Assembly (NCBI RefSeq): GCF_028610705.1
Contig: NZ_JAQQWT010000004.1
Location: forward strand, 139,300-203,299
Direction: 5' to 3'
Source: Halalkalibacter alkalisediminis
Lineage (GTDB): Bacteria; Bacillota; Bacilli; Bacillales; Bacillaceae_D
DNA: 64,000 nt
A model generated the notes under the pieces. The model was not told the DNA's origin and did no database searches. It saw only the letters and a program-made list of their open reading frames with translations. Each line of letters starts with the position of its first letter. The first letter of the stretch is position 1. Positions 12,344 through 21,533 of this stretch are shown here, piece by piece. The position numbers and the translations under genes are program-made.

Positions 12344-13012
12344 TTATCGTTTATCTGTTTTATTTGTAAAGTAGTCACCCATCCATTGAATCATAAAGAC
12401 AACCAATAAAATGACCACTGTAGCAACTAATGTAATTTGACTGTTATTACGTTGAAATCCTTCTAAATAAGCAAAATGACCAAGTCCACCAGCACCAATG
12501 ACCCCAGCCATCGCCGTGTAACTGACTAATGCAATCGCGGTCACGGTAATACCTGAAATTAACGCAGGTAGTGATTCAGGAATTAATACTTTCCGAATGA
12601 TATCCCAATTGCTTGCTCCCATCGATTGAGAAGCCTCAATGACTCCTTTATCAATTTCCCTGAGGGCAATCTCCACCATCCGTGCATAAAAGGGAGCCGC
12701 TCCGATGATGAGCGCTGGTAAAGCCGCGTTCGCTCCAAGCATCGACCCAACGAGCATTCGCGTAAATGGAATTAATAGAACAATGAGAATAATAAAAGGA
12801 ATCGACCGAAACACATTCACAATCAAGCTAAAAACACCATTCACGAGCTTGTTTTCCCAGAGGTTACCTTTGCTAGTTAAATAAAGGATCATCCCTAGAA
12901 CAAGTCCAATGACGAAGGTCGCAGTAACTGAGATACTAGTCATATACAGTGTCTCAAGCGTCGCTTCCCATAATTTATCCCATTTCACTTTTCCAAACCA
13001 TTGATCAATCAT
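12344..13012 (-). CDS. metI: Methionine ABC transporter permease MetI
   Basis: 222-residue five-helix permease with the cytoplasmic coupling motif EASQSMGASNWDIIRKVLIP (EAA loop). Overlaps the metN end by 8 bp. Forms the MetNI channel for D/L-methionine uptake. Confidence 0.94.
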   Translation of the reverse strand: MIDQWFGKVKWDKLWEATLETLYMTSISVTATFVIGLVLGMILYLTSKGNLWENKLVNGVFSLIVNVFRSIPFIILIVLLIPFTRMLVGSMLGANAALPALIIGAAPFYARMVEIALREIDKGVIEASQSMGASNWDIIRKVLIPESLPALISGITVTAIALVSYTAMAGVIGAGGLGHFAYLEGFQRNNSQITLVATVVILLVVFMIQWMGDYFTNKTDKR

Positions 13013-14030
13013 GGACGATCACCTCCACTTCTACTTCCTTATTCTGAATAAAGGTAATCGCCTTTTTAATCTCTGCTTGCTCTCCGTTTAATGCAACAAA
13101 TAAAGTCCCGTAAGAGCCTTCTTGAATTTTCGTAATTTTCCCTTGCACGATATTTACTTCAACGTCAAACTGCCGGATCAGTTGAGTGATTAATGGGCGC
13201 TCAGCTTCTTCTCCAACAAAAGTTAACTGCACAATTTGACCTTCTGGATGATCGATCAGCATTTGCGTAATCGCATCGACCGTTTCTTCAGGCTCTGTAA
13301 TTTGCTTAACGAACTCTTTCGTCATGTTCTCTTTTGGTTTACGGAACACTTCACGAACAGGTCCTTGCTCCACAATACGACCGGCTTCCATGACAGCTAC
13401 TTGATGGCAAATTTTACGAATCACGTGCATCTCATGCGTAATCAGGATAATCGTTAAATTTAACTTCTCATTAATATCGACAAGCAAGTCTAGAATCGAA
13501 TCCGTTGTTTTCGGATCCAATGCTGACGTCGCTTCGTCACATAAAAGCACTTTTGGATTATTGGCAAGCGCTCGAGCAATTCCAACTCGCTGCTTTTGCC
13601 CGCCACTTAATTGTGATGGATAGCTTTCGCCTCTTCCTTCTAAGCCAACGAGTTCAATTAACTCATTTACACGCTTATCTCGCTCTGCCTTTTTTACACC
13701 GGCAATCTCGAGTGGAAAGGCAATATTTTCTCGAACCGTACGGGACCAAAGAAGGTTAAAGTGTTGAAAGATCATGCCGATTTCTTGACGTGCTTTTCTG
13801 AGTTCTTTATGACGTAGTTTTGACAATGTACGACCTGCTACTACCACATCGCCTTCAGTTGGCCGCTCGAGCATATTAAGCATTCGAATCAGTGTACTTT
13901 TCCCGGCGCCACTGTAACCGATAATGCCGTAGATTTCCCCTTCATCAATCTTTAAATCTATTCCATCGACTGCTGTCACCGGTCCATCTTTAGTTTGAAA
14001 CGTTTTACGTATGCTGCTTAACGAAATCAT
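13005..14030 (-). CDS. metN: Methionine ABC transporter ATPase MetN
   Basis: 341-residue ATPase: Walker A GYSGAGKST (38-46), signature LSGGQKQR (about 141), Walker B VLLCDEATSALD, and a C-terminal ACT-like NIL domain (about 265-341) that in MetN binds methionine for feedback inhibition of transport. First gene of the operon behind the SAM riboswitch. Confidence 0.95.
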   Translation of the reverse strand: MISLSSIRKTFQTKDGPVTAVDGIDLKIDEGEIYGIIGYSGAGKSTLIRMLNMLERPTEGDVVVAGRTLSKLRHKELRKARQEIGMIFQHFNLLWSRTVRENIAFPLEIAGVKKAERDKRVNELIELVGLEGRGESYPSQLSGGQKQRVGIARALANNPKVLLCDEATSALDPKTTDSILDLLVDINEKLNLTIILITHEMHVIRKICHQVAVMEAGRIVEQGPVREVFRKPKENMTKEFVKQITEPEETVDAITQMLIDHPEGQIVQLTFVGEEAERPLITQLIRQFDVEVNIVQGKITKIQEGSYGTLFVALNGEQAEIKKAITFIQNKEVEVEVIVHD

Positions 14031-14164
14031 CGTTGTATCCCTTCTTTCCCTGAGGTGGTTTGAAGAAGTCTATTTGCCATGGTTGGCTTTTTATTCCAAC
14101 TTCCCCCATAAGAAAACTTAGTTTTAAGTCCATAGTCATTTATATGGATCGCGCTTCTTTATAC

Positions 14165-14332
14165 AAAAAAACCTCCCTGAACATGATGAACAGAAAGGTT
14201 AATAACATAGGCCTTTCTCTCATCTTTCAAAGCTATACTGCTTTGCAGGATTTAGCACCTTCTTAGATGAACGATTCATCTAACGGTTGCCGGGCATCTT
14301 CGGGCCAGTCCCTCCGCCACTCTGGATAAGAG
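14165..14332 (-). promoter_or_regulatory. SAM-I riboswitch (S-box) with terminator
   Basis: On the reverse strand the leader opens CTCTTATC-CAGAG-TGGCGGAGGGA, then TGGCCC and GCCCGGCAACC, and closes with GATGAGAG pairing back to CTCTTATC (aptamer 14217-14332). A rho-independent terminator follows at 14165-14200 (AACCTttCTGTTC/GAACatGATG-type stem ending AGGTTTTTTT). High S-adenosylmethionine should terminate transcription before metN. Confidence 0.95.
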
Positions 14333-14371
14333 TCGATATGATTACTTGTAAACTTTTATAACAATGAGAGA

Positions 14372-14401
14372 ATAATAGCATGTTCGAAAAATGATTGTCA
14401 A
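14372..14401 (-). promoter_or_regulatory. metNIQ promoter
   Basis: Reverse strand TTGACA (14396-14401), 18 bp, TATTAT (14372-14377), placing the transcript start some 35 bp before the S-box. Confidence 0.75.
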
Positions 14402-14498
14402 CTGATTAAATCCTATGCTTACGATAGTTTTTAAATTCAGACAGTTAGCAATAATCACATAAATCCAATTCATTTTTGTTATCGCAAAATATAATTTC

Positions 14499-15800
14499 TT
14501 AAGCAACTTCTCTCTCTATCCTTTTCTTTTCTAACTTACGAAACACTAACAGAAAATAACTCGATCCAACCAGATACAAAACAGCTGTTATCGTAAAGAC
14601 ATAAGCATAGCCGTAATAAGCACCATATACCATCACAATCGACGTCGAAACGGGACCCATTACAGCCCAACCAAGTTGAAAGACCATCTGGCCGACTGAA
14701 TTCGCAAGTCCTTTCATTGAATCATCGACCGTTCTCATCATGAGCGCCATCTGAATCGGATTTCCTGCATTCATTAATGCTTGACGGAATAAGAAGCCAA
14801 TCACAGCTAGCCAAAGCGTTTCCGTATACGCCGTTAATAGGAGAAAGGGCAATGACGCCAGTTGAAGCATAACCACCGCTTTAACCTCACCATATCGTTT
14901 CACGACAGATGGCCCAATCATAAAGGCAACGGCCGTCATCGCTTGCCCAAGTGAAAGAATAATGCCAACAAGAGAGTTGCTAATTTCAAACCGATCACTA
15001 AAATACAGATTTAAATAAGGAATAACAAGTCCGGAGCCAAAACCGATCAATAAATTAGCAATCGCGAAGAGCCCAATCCATTTTAAACTCGAACGGTGCG
15101 TCGTAAAGAGCTTGCCTAATGAACTCGCTCCTGTTTGTTGCTGCCGCTTCTTTAGTTCTTCTCTAATTCTCAATACAGGTAGGATCGCAACAAAAAAGAA
15201 AACCGCTGCAATGATCAACGTCACACGTACACTTTGCAACATCGACATCTGAAGAAAGACATGAAACACATCCGTTAGCGTTCCTCCAAGTGCATTCCCC
15301 ATTACATTCGCAACCATAATGATCGCAAAGTTAAAGCTAAATAAATGAACCCTTTCTTTTTCTGTTGAATTCTCAGCTAAAAGAGGAATGGATGACACTT
15401 GAATGAATGCCATAAAAAGACCGGTCATAAAAGCCGTTGCAATTAGAGTCATTTCCCCTGTTAAAAGGGCTCGAAGCAACAAACTAGTAGCGCCCAAAAC
15501 CGCCCCCATTAAAATCATTCGTTTTCTTCCAAATTTGTCACTCATTAACCCAGCAGGCAGTAACGCAATCGCACTGGCCATCGCTTGCATCGCGATCACG
15601 CTGCCGTTCATGTGATCGTCAAAGCCGAGCTCTCGAATGTAGTAATTATAAATGACCATGAAAATCCCCATGCCAATGTTAGAGAGCACGGACGCCAATA
15701 GAAACAGTCGAACATTTTGATTATATGTTTTTAATTGATTTAACCACTCTCCAAAAAATCTCCCCATTGAGTACACCATACCTATTTTATTTCGTATCAC
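14499..15800 (-). CDS. MFS transporter
   Basis: Up to 433 residues, 12 predicted membrane helices, with the MFS loop motif GLMSDKFGRKRM between helices 2 and 3 (about residues 81-92). Major facilitator efflux-type carrier of unknown substrate. The frame begins with GTG at 15800, but no good ribosome site is seen there; ATG at 15767 (MGRFFGEW) is about equally likely and loses no helix. Monocistronic. Confidence 0.85.
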   Translation of the reverse strand: MIRNKIGMVYSMGRFFGEWLNQLKTYNQNVRLFLLASVLSNIGMGIFMVIYNYYIRELGFDDHMNGSVIAMQAMASAIALLPAGLMSDKFGRKRMILMGAVLGATSLLLRALLTGEMTLIATAFMTGLFMAFIQVSSIPLLAENSTEKERVHLFSFNFAIIMVANVMGNALGGTLTDVFHVFLQMSMLQSVRVTLIIAAVFFFVAILPVLRIREELKKRQQQTGASSLGKLFTTHRSSLKWIGLFAIANLLIGFGSGLVIPYLNLYFSDRFEISNSLVGIILSLGQAMTAVAFMIGPSVVKRYGEVKAVVMLQLASLPFLLLTAYTETLWLAVIGFLFRQALMNAGNPIQMALMMRTVDDSMKGLANSVGQMVFQLGWAVMGPVSTSIVMVYGAYYGYAYVFTITAVLYLVGSSYFLLVFRKLEKKRIEREVA

Positions 15801-15943
15801 TAAATATAATAGTGGATATTCGTTGAAAAGGGAAGAGTTTATTGGTGTTTATTTGGTAAGTTAGTTGTGATTATCATTTTAAAGCTATGAAATCATACAT
15901 TTTGGATACAATACTTTTATATCAACGAGAAAGAAGTGGACTT

Positions 15944-16093
15944 ATGTTTAATGAACGTAAAATTATGACTTTGATTTGGATGGCTGTAGGTAGTGCTGTC
16001 TTAACATCCATTTTTAGCAGTATCTTAATCAATATGAATGTGAAAGCACTCAGAAAATTGAACAACATTCAACAATCAATAAAATCAAATTAA
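15944..16093 (+). CDS. Small single-span membrane protein
   Basis: 49 residues from ATG 15944 (MFNERK, preceded by AAGTGGA) with one hydrophobic helix (about residues 9-30) and a basic Asn/Gln-rich tail. No family recognised. The frame extends in-frame upstream to 15887 but without a ribosome site. A terminator follows directly. Confidence 0.55.
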   Translation: MFNERKIMTLIWMAVGSAVLTSIFSSILINMNVKALRKLNNIQQSIKSN

Positions 16094-16099
16094 TAAAAT

Positions 16100-16136
16100 C
16101 AGGCTATGAGTTTTGAGCTACTCAAGCCTGCTTTTA
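16100..16136 (+). terminator. Terminator of the small membrane gene
   Basis: CAGGCT-A-TGAGT / ACTCA-AGCCTG stem followed by CTTTTAT. Confidence 0.75.
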
Positions 16137-16459
16137 TCTGGATTCAGTGGACTTTGCTTCATCCCTTCAAACAGAACCCTTGATCCAACTTTGACAATTA
16201 ATACGCCAAGAGCGGAATGAACCCACGTCCAGTTCCTTTTAAATTTTCAATAAATTGGTTTTTCTTTCCAACCATATTTCATAAATGGCTTGCGGAATGT
16301 GATACAGTATAAAATAAAAGACTAAGCTCTTTCCTTTTGGTTGATAGGGTGGACTGTGCGTACCAAATGGAAAGAAAAGGACAGACAAACAAATCATATA
16401 CAAGAAATGACATTAACCTCAACTCTTAAAGAGTCAAGGTTAAATGCCCTTCGTTCTAA
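16137..16459. other. Intergenic gap, possible gene remnant
   Basis: No intact gene. The reverse strand between about 16140 and 16330 reads as short conceptual pieces in two frames (HIPQAIYEIWLERK; WVHSALGVLIVKVGSR) separated by stops, which might be a decayed membrane protein. A weak hairpin (TAACCT/AGGTTA, 16414-16442) follows yusG. Confidence 0.3.
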
Positions 16460-16696
16460 TTAGCACCAGCCTTCATCGCAGCCTTCTACATACGATTTGA
16501 CTTCATTCGGATTTTCTTGCTCGTAACGGAAAATTTTATCATTTTCAAATTCAAAGCCTTCAGCCATTTCATGCTGAAATCCCTGATTCGTTTCGATGAC
16601 TTTTCCGACTTGAGCCTCACCCATATATAAATTCATATGGCCATTTTCATATTTCCCTTTTACTCTGCTTGTTACATCCACTCGTACAAGATCCAC
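16460..16696 (-). CDS. yusG: YusG-like protein (DUF2553)
   Basis: 78-residue soluble protein matching the Bacillus YusG family in size and place (immediately before gcvH). GTG start eight bases after GGAGGT. C terminus VEGCDEGWC carries two cysteines. Function unknown. Confidence 0.75.
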   Translation of the reverse strand: MDLVRVDVTSRVKGKYENGHMNLYMGEAQVGKVIETNQGFQHEMAEGFEFENDKIFRYEQENPNEVKSYVEGCDEGWC

Positions 16697-16777
16697 GGCA
16701 TTAACCTCCTTAAACAGAAGTTACTATTATTGTGTCCACCACCCTCTTCAACAACCATGGGTAAAACATGAAAAAAA

Positions 16778-16797
16778 GGAAAGGCATTTGCCCTTCC
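16778..16797 (-). terminator. gcvH terminator
   Basis: GGAAAGGCA/TGCCCTTCC stem, TTTTTTT follows on the reverse strand, 18 bp after the gcvH stop. Confidence 0.85.
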
Positions 16798-16814
16798 CCT
16801 TCTTATAGTCTTTA

Positions 16815-17201
16815 TTAGTCTTCGCTAATCATTTCTTGGTATTGCTCCGCAGACATAAGCTTGTCCACTTCACTTGCATCACTTGGCTCAATCACGATCA
16901 TCCAAGCTTTTTCATATGGAGATTCATTAACGAATTCAGGTGAATCATCAAGATCTTCGTTCACAGCTACTACTTTTCCACTAATTGGCGCATAAAGCTC
17001 TGATACTGTTTTAACTGATTCTACGCTACCAAATGGCTCATCTGCTTCAATTTCATCTCCCACTTCTGGAAGCTCAACGAAAACGATATCTCCAAGTTCT
17101 GATTGAGCGAAGTCTGTGATTCCGATGCGAACCGTTTCGCCTTCTACTTTAACCCACTCGTGTTCTTCTGAATACTTCAATTCCTTTGGTAAATTACTCA
17201 T
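16815..17201 (-). CDS. gcvH: Glycine cleavage system H protein / lipoyl carrier
   Basis: 128-residue H protein. The lipoylation site is the Lys in [14 protein letters not shown]; the N terminus [13 protein letters not shown] is diagnostic. Besides glycine cleavage, GcvH in Bacillus is the obligate lipoyl relay for making lipoylated dehydrogenases. Start 17201 has GGAGGG seven bases upstream; the longer frame to 17231 does not. Confidence 0.96.
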   Translation of the reverse strand: MSNLPKELKYSEEHEWVKVEGETVRIGITDFAQSELGDIVFVELPEVGDEIEADEPFGSVESVKTVSELYAPISGKVVAVNEDLDDSPEFVNESPYEKAWMIVIEPSDASEVDKLMSAEQYQEMISED

Positions 17202-17270
17202 TCTAAATCCCTCCATACTAAAATAATACAATTATTTCTACATTATACCTGTTTTACCACTGAAACAAAA

Positions 17271-17630
17271 CTACTTGCTCCATGTTTCAACAAATTGTTC
17301 TTCTTTAAAGCCAACTGTCACTTGCTTTCCATCTGTCGTAAGGGGGCGCTTAATTAACATCCCGTCTGAAGCAAGAAGATCTAACGCCTCTTCTTCGGAC
17401 ATATCCTTTAATTTGTCTTTTAACCCAAGCTCGCGGTATTTCTGACCACTCGTATTGAAGAACTTTTTCAATTCTAAACCGCTATTTTGATAAATGCTGC
17501 GTAACTCATCTTTGGACGGAGGGTTTTCAACCATATGTACGTCATTGACTTCGATGTCTTTTTCAGCAAACCATTTACTCGCTTTTCTACATGTTCCACA
17601 TTTCGGATATTGATAAAACACAACTGCCAT
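17271..17630 (-). CDS. yusI: ArsC/Spx-family protein YusI
   Basis: 119 residues, thioredoxin-like ArsC/Spx fold with CGTC near the N terminus (YPKCGTCRKASKW) and GLKDKLKDMSEEEALDLLAS and GMLIKRPL, the typical arsenate-reductase-family core. It is neither arsenate reductase proper nor Spx; role unknown. Start 17630 chosen for GGAGG seven bases upstream. Same neighbours as in B. subtilis (gcvH, fadE). Confidence 0.85.
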   Translation of the reverse strand: MAVVFYQYPKCGTCRKASKWFAEKDIEVNDVHMVENPPSKDELRSIYQNSGLELKKFFNTSGQKYRELGLKDKLKDMSEEEALDLLASDGMLIKRPLTTDGKQVTVGFKEEQFVETWSK

Positions 17631-17668
17631 TTTCATTCCTCCTCTCTTATGCTTCTTCATTCGTATTA

Positions 17669-17833
17669 TTACTTATCTTCAGCCTGTTCACAATTTATTT
17701 GCTCATCCATTTCTGTTTCCGTTTCCCAAGTGGTTTGCAACGCATCATGGACCGAATCCTCACTCATCTTTTCGGCGAATTCTTCCACACCTGCTAAAGG
17801 CTCTGTATAGCTAATCTCTTCGTTCTTCTTCAC
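17669..17833 (-). CDS. Small acidic hypothetical protein
   Basis: 54-residue reverse frame starting with GTG at 17833, seven bases after a perfect GGAGG (17841-17845). Product is strongly acidic (MKKNEEISYTEP ... CEQAEDK), without membrane segment or recognised family. It lies 38 bp upstream of yusI on the same strand and is probably cotranscribed with it. Too short for most gene callers. Confidence 0.6.
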   Translation of the reverse strand: MKKNEEISYTEPLAGVEEFAEKMSEDSVHDALQTTWETETEMDEQINCEQAEDK

Positions 17834-18006
17834 TTATATTCCTCCCCGTCATCGATGATACTAGGTTGCGTCAGAATAGAGAAAACATACAAAGTTAGGA
17901 TACTAGATGTCATTTACCCTGACATGTATGGAACATACATAGAGATGACTTGTTAGTGAATGAAAAACTTGATTGAAAAGACCCTGCTTACTTAATCGAG
18001 TTTTTT

Positions 18007-18066
18007 GCTTTTTATTTGCGACTTCGGCTTTTTATTCGCACCTTCGGCCTTTTATCCTCGGCTATC
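18007..18066. repeat. Three 20-bp tandem repeats
   Basis: Units GCTTTTTATTTGCGACTTCG, GCTTTTTATTCGCACCTTCG and the degenerate GCCTTTTATCCTCGGCTATC follow each other with a 20-bp period in the yusI-fadE gap (17834-18217), which holds no other gene. Confidence 0.65.
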
Positions 18067-18106
18067 TTGACCCGCGCCAACCACTATAATCGTGAATCCA
18101 CTACGA

Positions 18107-18134
18107 CAAAGAAGCCCCATTCGGGACTTCTTTG
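18107..18134. terminator. Hairpin downstream of fadE
   Basis: CAAAGAAG-c-CCC/GGG-a-CTTCTTTG stem; T-tract short, so a weak or secondary terminator. Confidence 0.45.
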
Positions 18135-18176
18135 CACTAGAGAGGAGAATGCTCCATAAGAAAGGAGTATATATGA

Positions 18177-18203
18177 TTTGGGGAAGGAATGAACTTCCCC
18201 AAA
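18177..18203 (-). terminator. fadE terminator-like hairpin
   Basis: TTTGGGGAAG/CTTCCCCAAA 10-bp stem 14 bp after the fadE stop codon; lacks a long T run. Confidence 0.55.
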
Positions 18204-18217
18204 AGTGTAAACCGTGA

Positions 18218-20002
18218 TTAAACGACGAAGCGTTTCGCTTCTAGTACAGCACCAGCAATTTGGCGTTTTTTCGTCACGACATTGATTGGCGTGTGACGAG
18301 TTAGCTTACGAAGTATACCTAGCATGGTACGAAGCTTGTCGCCTTCTTCCATTGCTACAAGTGATTCTTTTGCGTGTGCTTCAATGCGGTTGAAAGCTTC
18401 TTGGCAGAATACTTCTGTCATCAGAAGTTTTTGCGCTGCTTTATCCACACCTGATTTGTTGATGGCTTTTTCAGTACGAAGTATGACAGATTCCATTGAA
18501 TAGATCTCACTTACAATGTCTGCTACGTTAGAAAGCTGCTCTTGCTCATGCTGAAGCTTTTCACCGTATTTTTGCGCTCCGTTTCCTGCAACCATCAAGA
18601 AGATTTTCTTCGCCATACCTAGTAGGTATTTTTCTTGCTCAAGTGGCTCATCGCCGATTTCCTGAGGCATCATCATCATTAGCTCCTCTTGCAAGGCCAT
18701 TGCTTTTTGTAAAAGAGGAAGCTCACCTTTCATCGCTTTACGCATGATCGTACCAGGAACTAGTAGACGGTTGATCTCATTTGTCCCTTCGAAAATCCGG
18801 TTAATCCGTGAATCACGATACATACGCTCCACTTCATACTCAGCCATGAAACCATACCCACCGTGGATTTGAACCGCTTCATCCACGACATAGTCAAGCG
18901 TCTCAGAACCAAATACTTTGTTTAATGAGCACTCAATTGCATATTCAGCAATCGCATTGGCAACAGCACGCCCGTCTTTTTGCTCTTCATCCGTTAATCC
19001 ACCAAGGCGTTCTTCGAAAAGACCTCCTGTACGATAGATGGAACTTTCAGCTGCAAATGTTTGTGTCGCCATGTTAGCAAGCTTCTCTTGAATCAATGTA
19101 AATTTACCGATTGGTGTCTTGAATTGCTTACGCTCTGTTGCATATGTTGCGGCAAGCTCGAGTGCACGCTTCGCACTACCGACACAACCTACTCCAAGCT
19201 TGTAACGCCCTACATTTAAAATGTTAAATGCAATCACGTGACCTTTACCAATCTCACCAAGAACATTATCAACTGGTACAAGAGCATCTTGTAAAATCAA
19301 TGTTCTCGTCGAAGAACCTTTGATCCCCATTTTCTTTTCTTCTGGTCCTGTTGACACCCCTTCGAAATCTTTTTCTACGATGAACGCCGTGAATTGCTCG
19401 CCATCAATTTTGGCATAAACAACAAATACGTCAGCAAAAGCCGAATTTGTGATCCATTGCTTCTCTCCATTTAATACATAGTGAGTACCCGCTTCATTTA
19501 GAACCGCCGTTGTTTTTGCTCCTAATGCATCAGACCCTGAGCTAGGCTCTGTTAACGCATATGCAGCCAGCTTGGCACCGCTTGCAAGATCAGGAAGATA
19601 TTTTGATTTTTGCTCATGGTTACCAAAGAAGACGATTGGCAAAGAACCGATTCCTACGTGTGCCCCGTGACTTAGCCCAAACGCACCACCACGAACAAAC
19701 TTCTCTGAAATAAGTGAAGAACTGATTTTATCAAGGCCAAGACCGCCGTACTCTTCTGGAACATCTGCTCCAAGAAGACCTAAGTCTCCAGCTTCTTTTA
19801 ACAATTTCACCGTGTGCTCAAACTTGTGCTGTTCAATCTCTTCAAGAACAGGCTCAACCTCATTGATCACAAACTCTTCCGTCGTACGACCAATCATGAT
19901 TTGCTCATCAGTGTAATCCTCTGGTGTAAACACTTGATCAGCTGTGATGTCCTCAACTAGGAAGCTACCGCCTTTTAATACCTTGTTTTCTGTTTGACTC
20001 AT
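18218..20002 (-). CDS. fadE: Acyl-CoA dehydrogenase FadE
   Basis: 594 residues, first dehydrogenation step of fatty-acid beta-oxidation with FAD. Family blocks: YALTEPSSGSDA, GEKQWITNSAFADV and the C-terminal QIHGGYGF-M-EYEVERMYRDSR block with IFEGTNEINR. Longer than the roughly 380-residue short-chain type because of a C-terminal extension, as in B. subtilis YusJ/FadE. Start has GGGAGG upstream. Separated from fadA by a tandem repeat. Confidence 0.95.
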   Translation of the reverse strand: MSQTENKVLKGGSFLVEDITADQVFTPEDYTDEQIMIGRTTEEFVINEVEPVLEEIEQHKFEHTVKLLKEAGDLGLLGADVPEEYGGLGLDKISSSLISEKFVRGGAFGLSHGAHVGIGSLPIVFFGNHEQKSKYLPDLASGAKLAAYALTEPSSGSDALGAKTTAVLNEAGTHYVLNGEKQWITNSAFADVFVVYAKIDGEQFTAFIVEKDFEGVSTGPEEKKMGIKGSSTRTLILQDALVPVDNVLGEIGKGHVIAFNILNVGRYKLGVGCVGSAKRALELAATYATERKQFKTPIGKFTLIQEKLANMATQTFAAESSIYRTGGLFEERLGGLTDEEQKDGRAVANAIAEYAIECSLNKVFGSETLDYVVDEAVQIHGGYGFMAEYEVERMYRDSRINRIFEGTNEINRLLVPGTIMRKAMKGELPLLQKAMALQEELMMMMPQEIGDEPLEQEKYLLGMAKKIFLMVAGNGAQKYGEKLQHEQEQLSNVADIVSEIYSMESVILRTEKAINKSGVDKAAQKLLMTEVFCQEAFNRIEAHAKESLVAMEEGDKLRTMLGILRKLTRHTPINVVTKKRQIAGAVLEAKRFVV

Positions 20003-20041
20003 TTTCCGTTCCTCCCTTATTTATGTTCCACTTATTTTTTT

Positions 20042-20325
20042 CGAGTTTTTCCCACAAAGGTAAAACCGTCCTTTGTTTGCATGGCTCCACTCGCTGCGCG
20101 TCTTTATGAGGAAAACCACTCATAAAGACTTAAAACCTTGCAGCGGCTTCGCTCATGCTTCGAGTTTTTCCCACAAAGGTAAAACCGTCCTTTGTTTGCA
20201 TGGCTCCACTCGCTGCGCGTCTTTATGAGGAAAACCACTCATAAAGACTTAAAACCTTGCAGCGGCTTCGCTCATGCTTCGAGTTTTTCCCACAAAGGTA
20301 AAACCGTCCTTTGTGGGAAAAACTC
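20042..20325. repeat. 119-bp tandem repeat (about 2.4 copies)
   Basis: Copies begin at 20042, 20161 and 20280 with exact 119-bp period; the third is cut after about 46 bp. Each unit holds one arm and loop of the fadA terminator hairpin (GAGTTTTTCCCACAAAGG) plus a module with an internal GTCTTTATGAG/CTCATAAAGAC stem and a CGCTGC/GCAGCG outer pairing. Fills the fadE-fadA gap completely. Confidence 0.9.
20281..20325 (-). terminator. fadNA terminator
   Basis: Perfect 18-bp inverted repeat (GAGTTTTTCCCACAAAGG and complement) with a 9-nt loop, one base after the fadA stop codon. Confidence 0.8.
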
Positions 20326-20326
20326 T

Positions 20327-21508
20327 CTAGTTTATCAATTCAAATACACCTGCAGCACCCATACCGCCACCGATACACATGGTGACAACACCGAATTGTT
20401 CGTTGCGGCGCTTCATTTCGTGTAAAAGGGTAAGGGTTAATTTCGTGCCTGAGCAGCCTAGTGGGTGTCCTAAGGCAATGGCCCCACCGTTTACATTGAC
20501 ACGGTCTTGATCAAGACCTAAATGGCGAATCACTTGAAGCGACTGTGAAGCAAACGCCTCATTTAGTTCGAACAAACCAATATCAGATAGTTCAAGTCCG
20601 GCAATTTGTAAAGCTTTTGGAATTGCCTCAACTGGACCAATCCCCATGATTTCTGGAGCAACCCCAGCAACGGCAAAGCCGCGGAATTTCAATTGTGGTG
20701 TTAGACCATTCGCTAACGCTTCTTCGCGGTCCATTAATAAAACGGACGCTGCACCGTCACTCATTTGGGATGAGTTTCCTGCTGTGACACTACCTTTTGG
20801 ATGGAAGGCTGGACGTAATTTTGCAAGCCCTTCAACCGATGTACCATGTCTGACGCCTTCATCAGTGTCAAAAAGAACTTGTTTTTCTTTTAATTTGTGA
20901 TCAGCACCGACAGAACGTAGAGTCACATTTACTGGGACGATTTCATCTTTAAAGCGGCCAGCTTCAATGGCTTGAGCAGCGCGCTTATGACTTTCTGCAG
21001 CGAAAGCATCCTGATCCTCACGACTCACTTCAAAGCGATTCGCTACTTCCTCAGCTGTGTAACCCATTCCCATATAATATTCTGGTTGCTCTTCGACAAG
21101 CTTAGCGTTTGGAGCAATGACATGACCTCCCATTGGGATCATGCTCATCGACTCAGCTCCACCGGCAATGATGGCTTTGGAGTGACCAAGCATAATGCGC
21201 TCAGCTCCGTAAGCAATACTTTGTAAGCCAGAAGAACAATATCGATTAATTGTTATAGCAGGGACTGTATTTGGCAATCCTGCTAAAGCAGAGATGTTAC
21301 GAGCCATGTTCATTCCTTGTTCCGCCTCAGGCATCGAACAACCCATAATGACATCTTCAATAGATCTAGCATCAAAATCACCAGCACGCCTTAATGTCTC
21401 ACGAACTGTTAAAGCACCAAGATCATCTGGACGTACATTCGCTAACGTCCCACGTTTTGCTTTTCCAACTGGTGTTCTAGCACCAGCGACAATAACCGCT
21501 TCTCTCAT
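20327..21508 (-). CDS. fadA: 3-ketoacyl-CoA thiolase FadA
   Basis: 393-residue thiolase, last step of beta-oxidation (3-ketoacyl-CoA plus CoA to acetyl-CoA and shortened acyl-CoA). Catalytic Cys91 (NRYCSSGLQS), His348 (GHPLGCSG) and Cys378 (CIGGGMG) are all present. Operon with fadN (25 bp). Confidence 0.96.
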   Translation of the reverse strand: MREAVIVAGARTPVGKAKRGTLANVRPDDLGALTVRETLRRAGDFDARSIEDVIMGCSMPEAEQGMNMARNISALAGLPNTVPAITINRYCSSGLQSIAYGAERIMLGHSKAIIAGGAESMSMIPMGGHVIAPNAKLVEEQPEYYMGMGYTAEEVANRFEVSREDQDAFAAESHKRAAQAIEAGRFKDEIVPVNVTLRSVGADHKLKEKQVLFDTDEGVRHGTSVEGLAKLRPAFHPKGSVTAGNSSQMSDGAASVLLMDREEALANGLTPQLKFRGFAVAGVAPEIMGIGPVEAIPKALQIAGLELSDIGLFELNEAFASQSLQVIRHLGLDQDRVNVNGGAIALGHPLGCSGTKLTLTLLHEMKRRNEQFGVVTMCIGGGMGAAGVFELIN

Positions 21509-21533
21509 ATTCGTTTCCCTCCTATTCCGTCGA

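Noticed and set aside
16137..16413. Functional small membrane protein on the reverse strand
   Set aside because: The readable pieces are in two frames with stops between them and no start or ribosome site; kept only as a possible remnant.
20042..20325. Regular repeats that could suggest a CRISPR array
   Set aside because: The 119-bp units are contiguous and near-identical with no variable spacers and no cas genes nearby.
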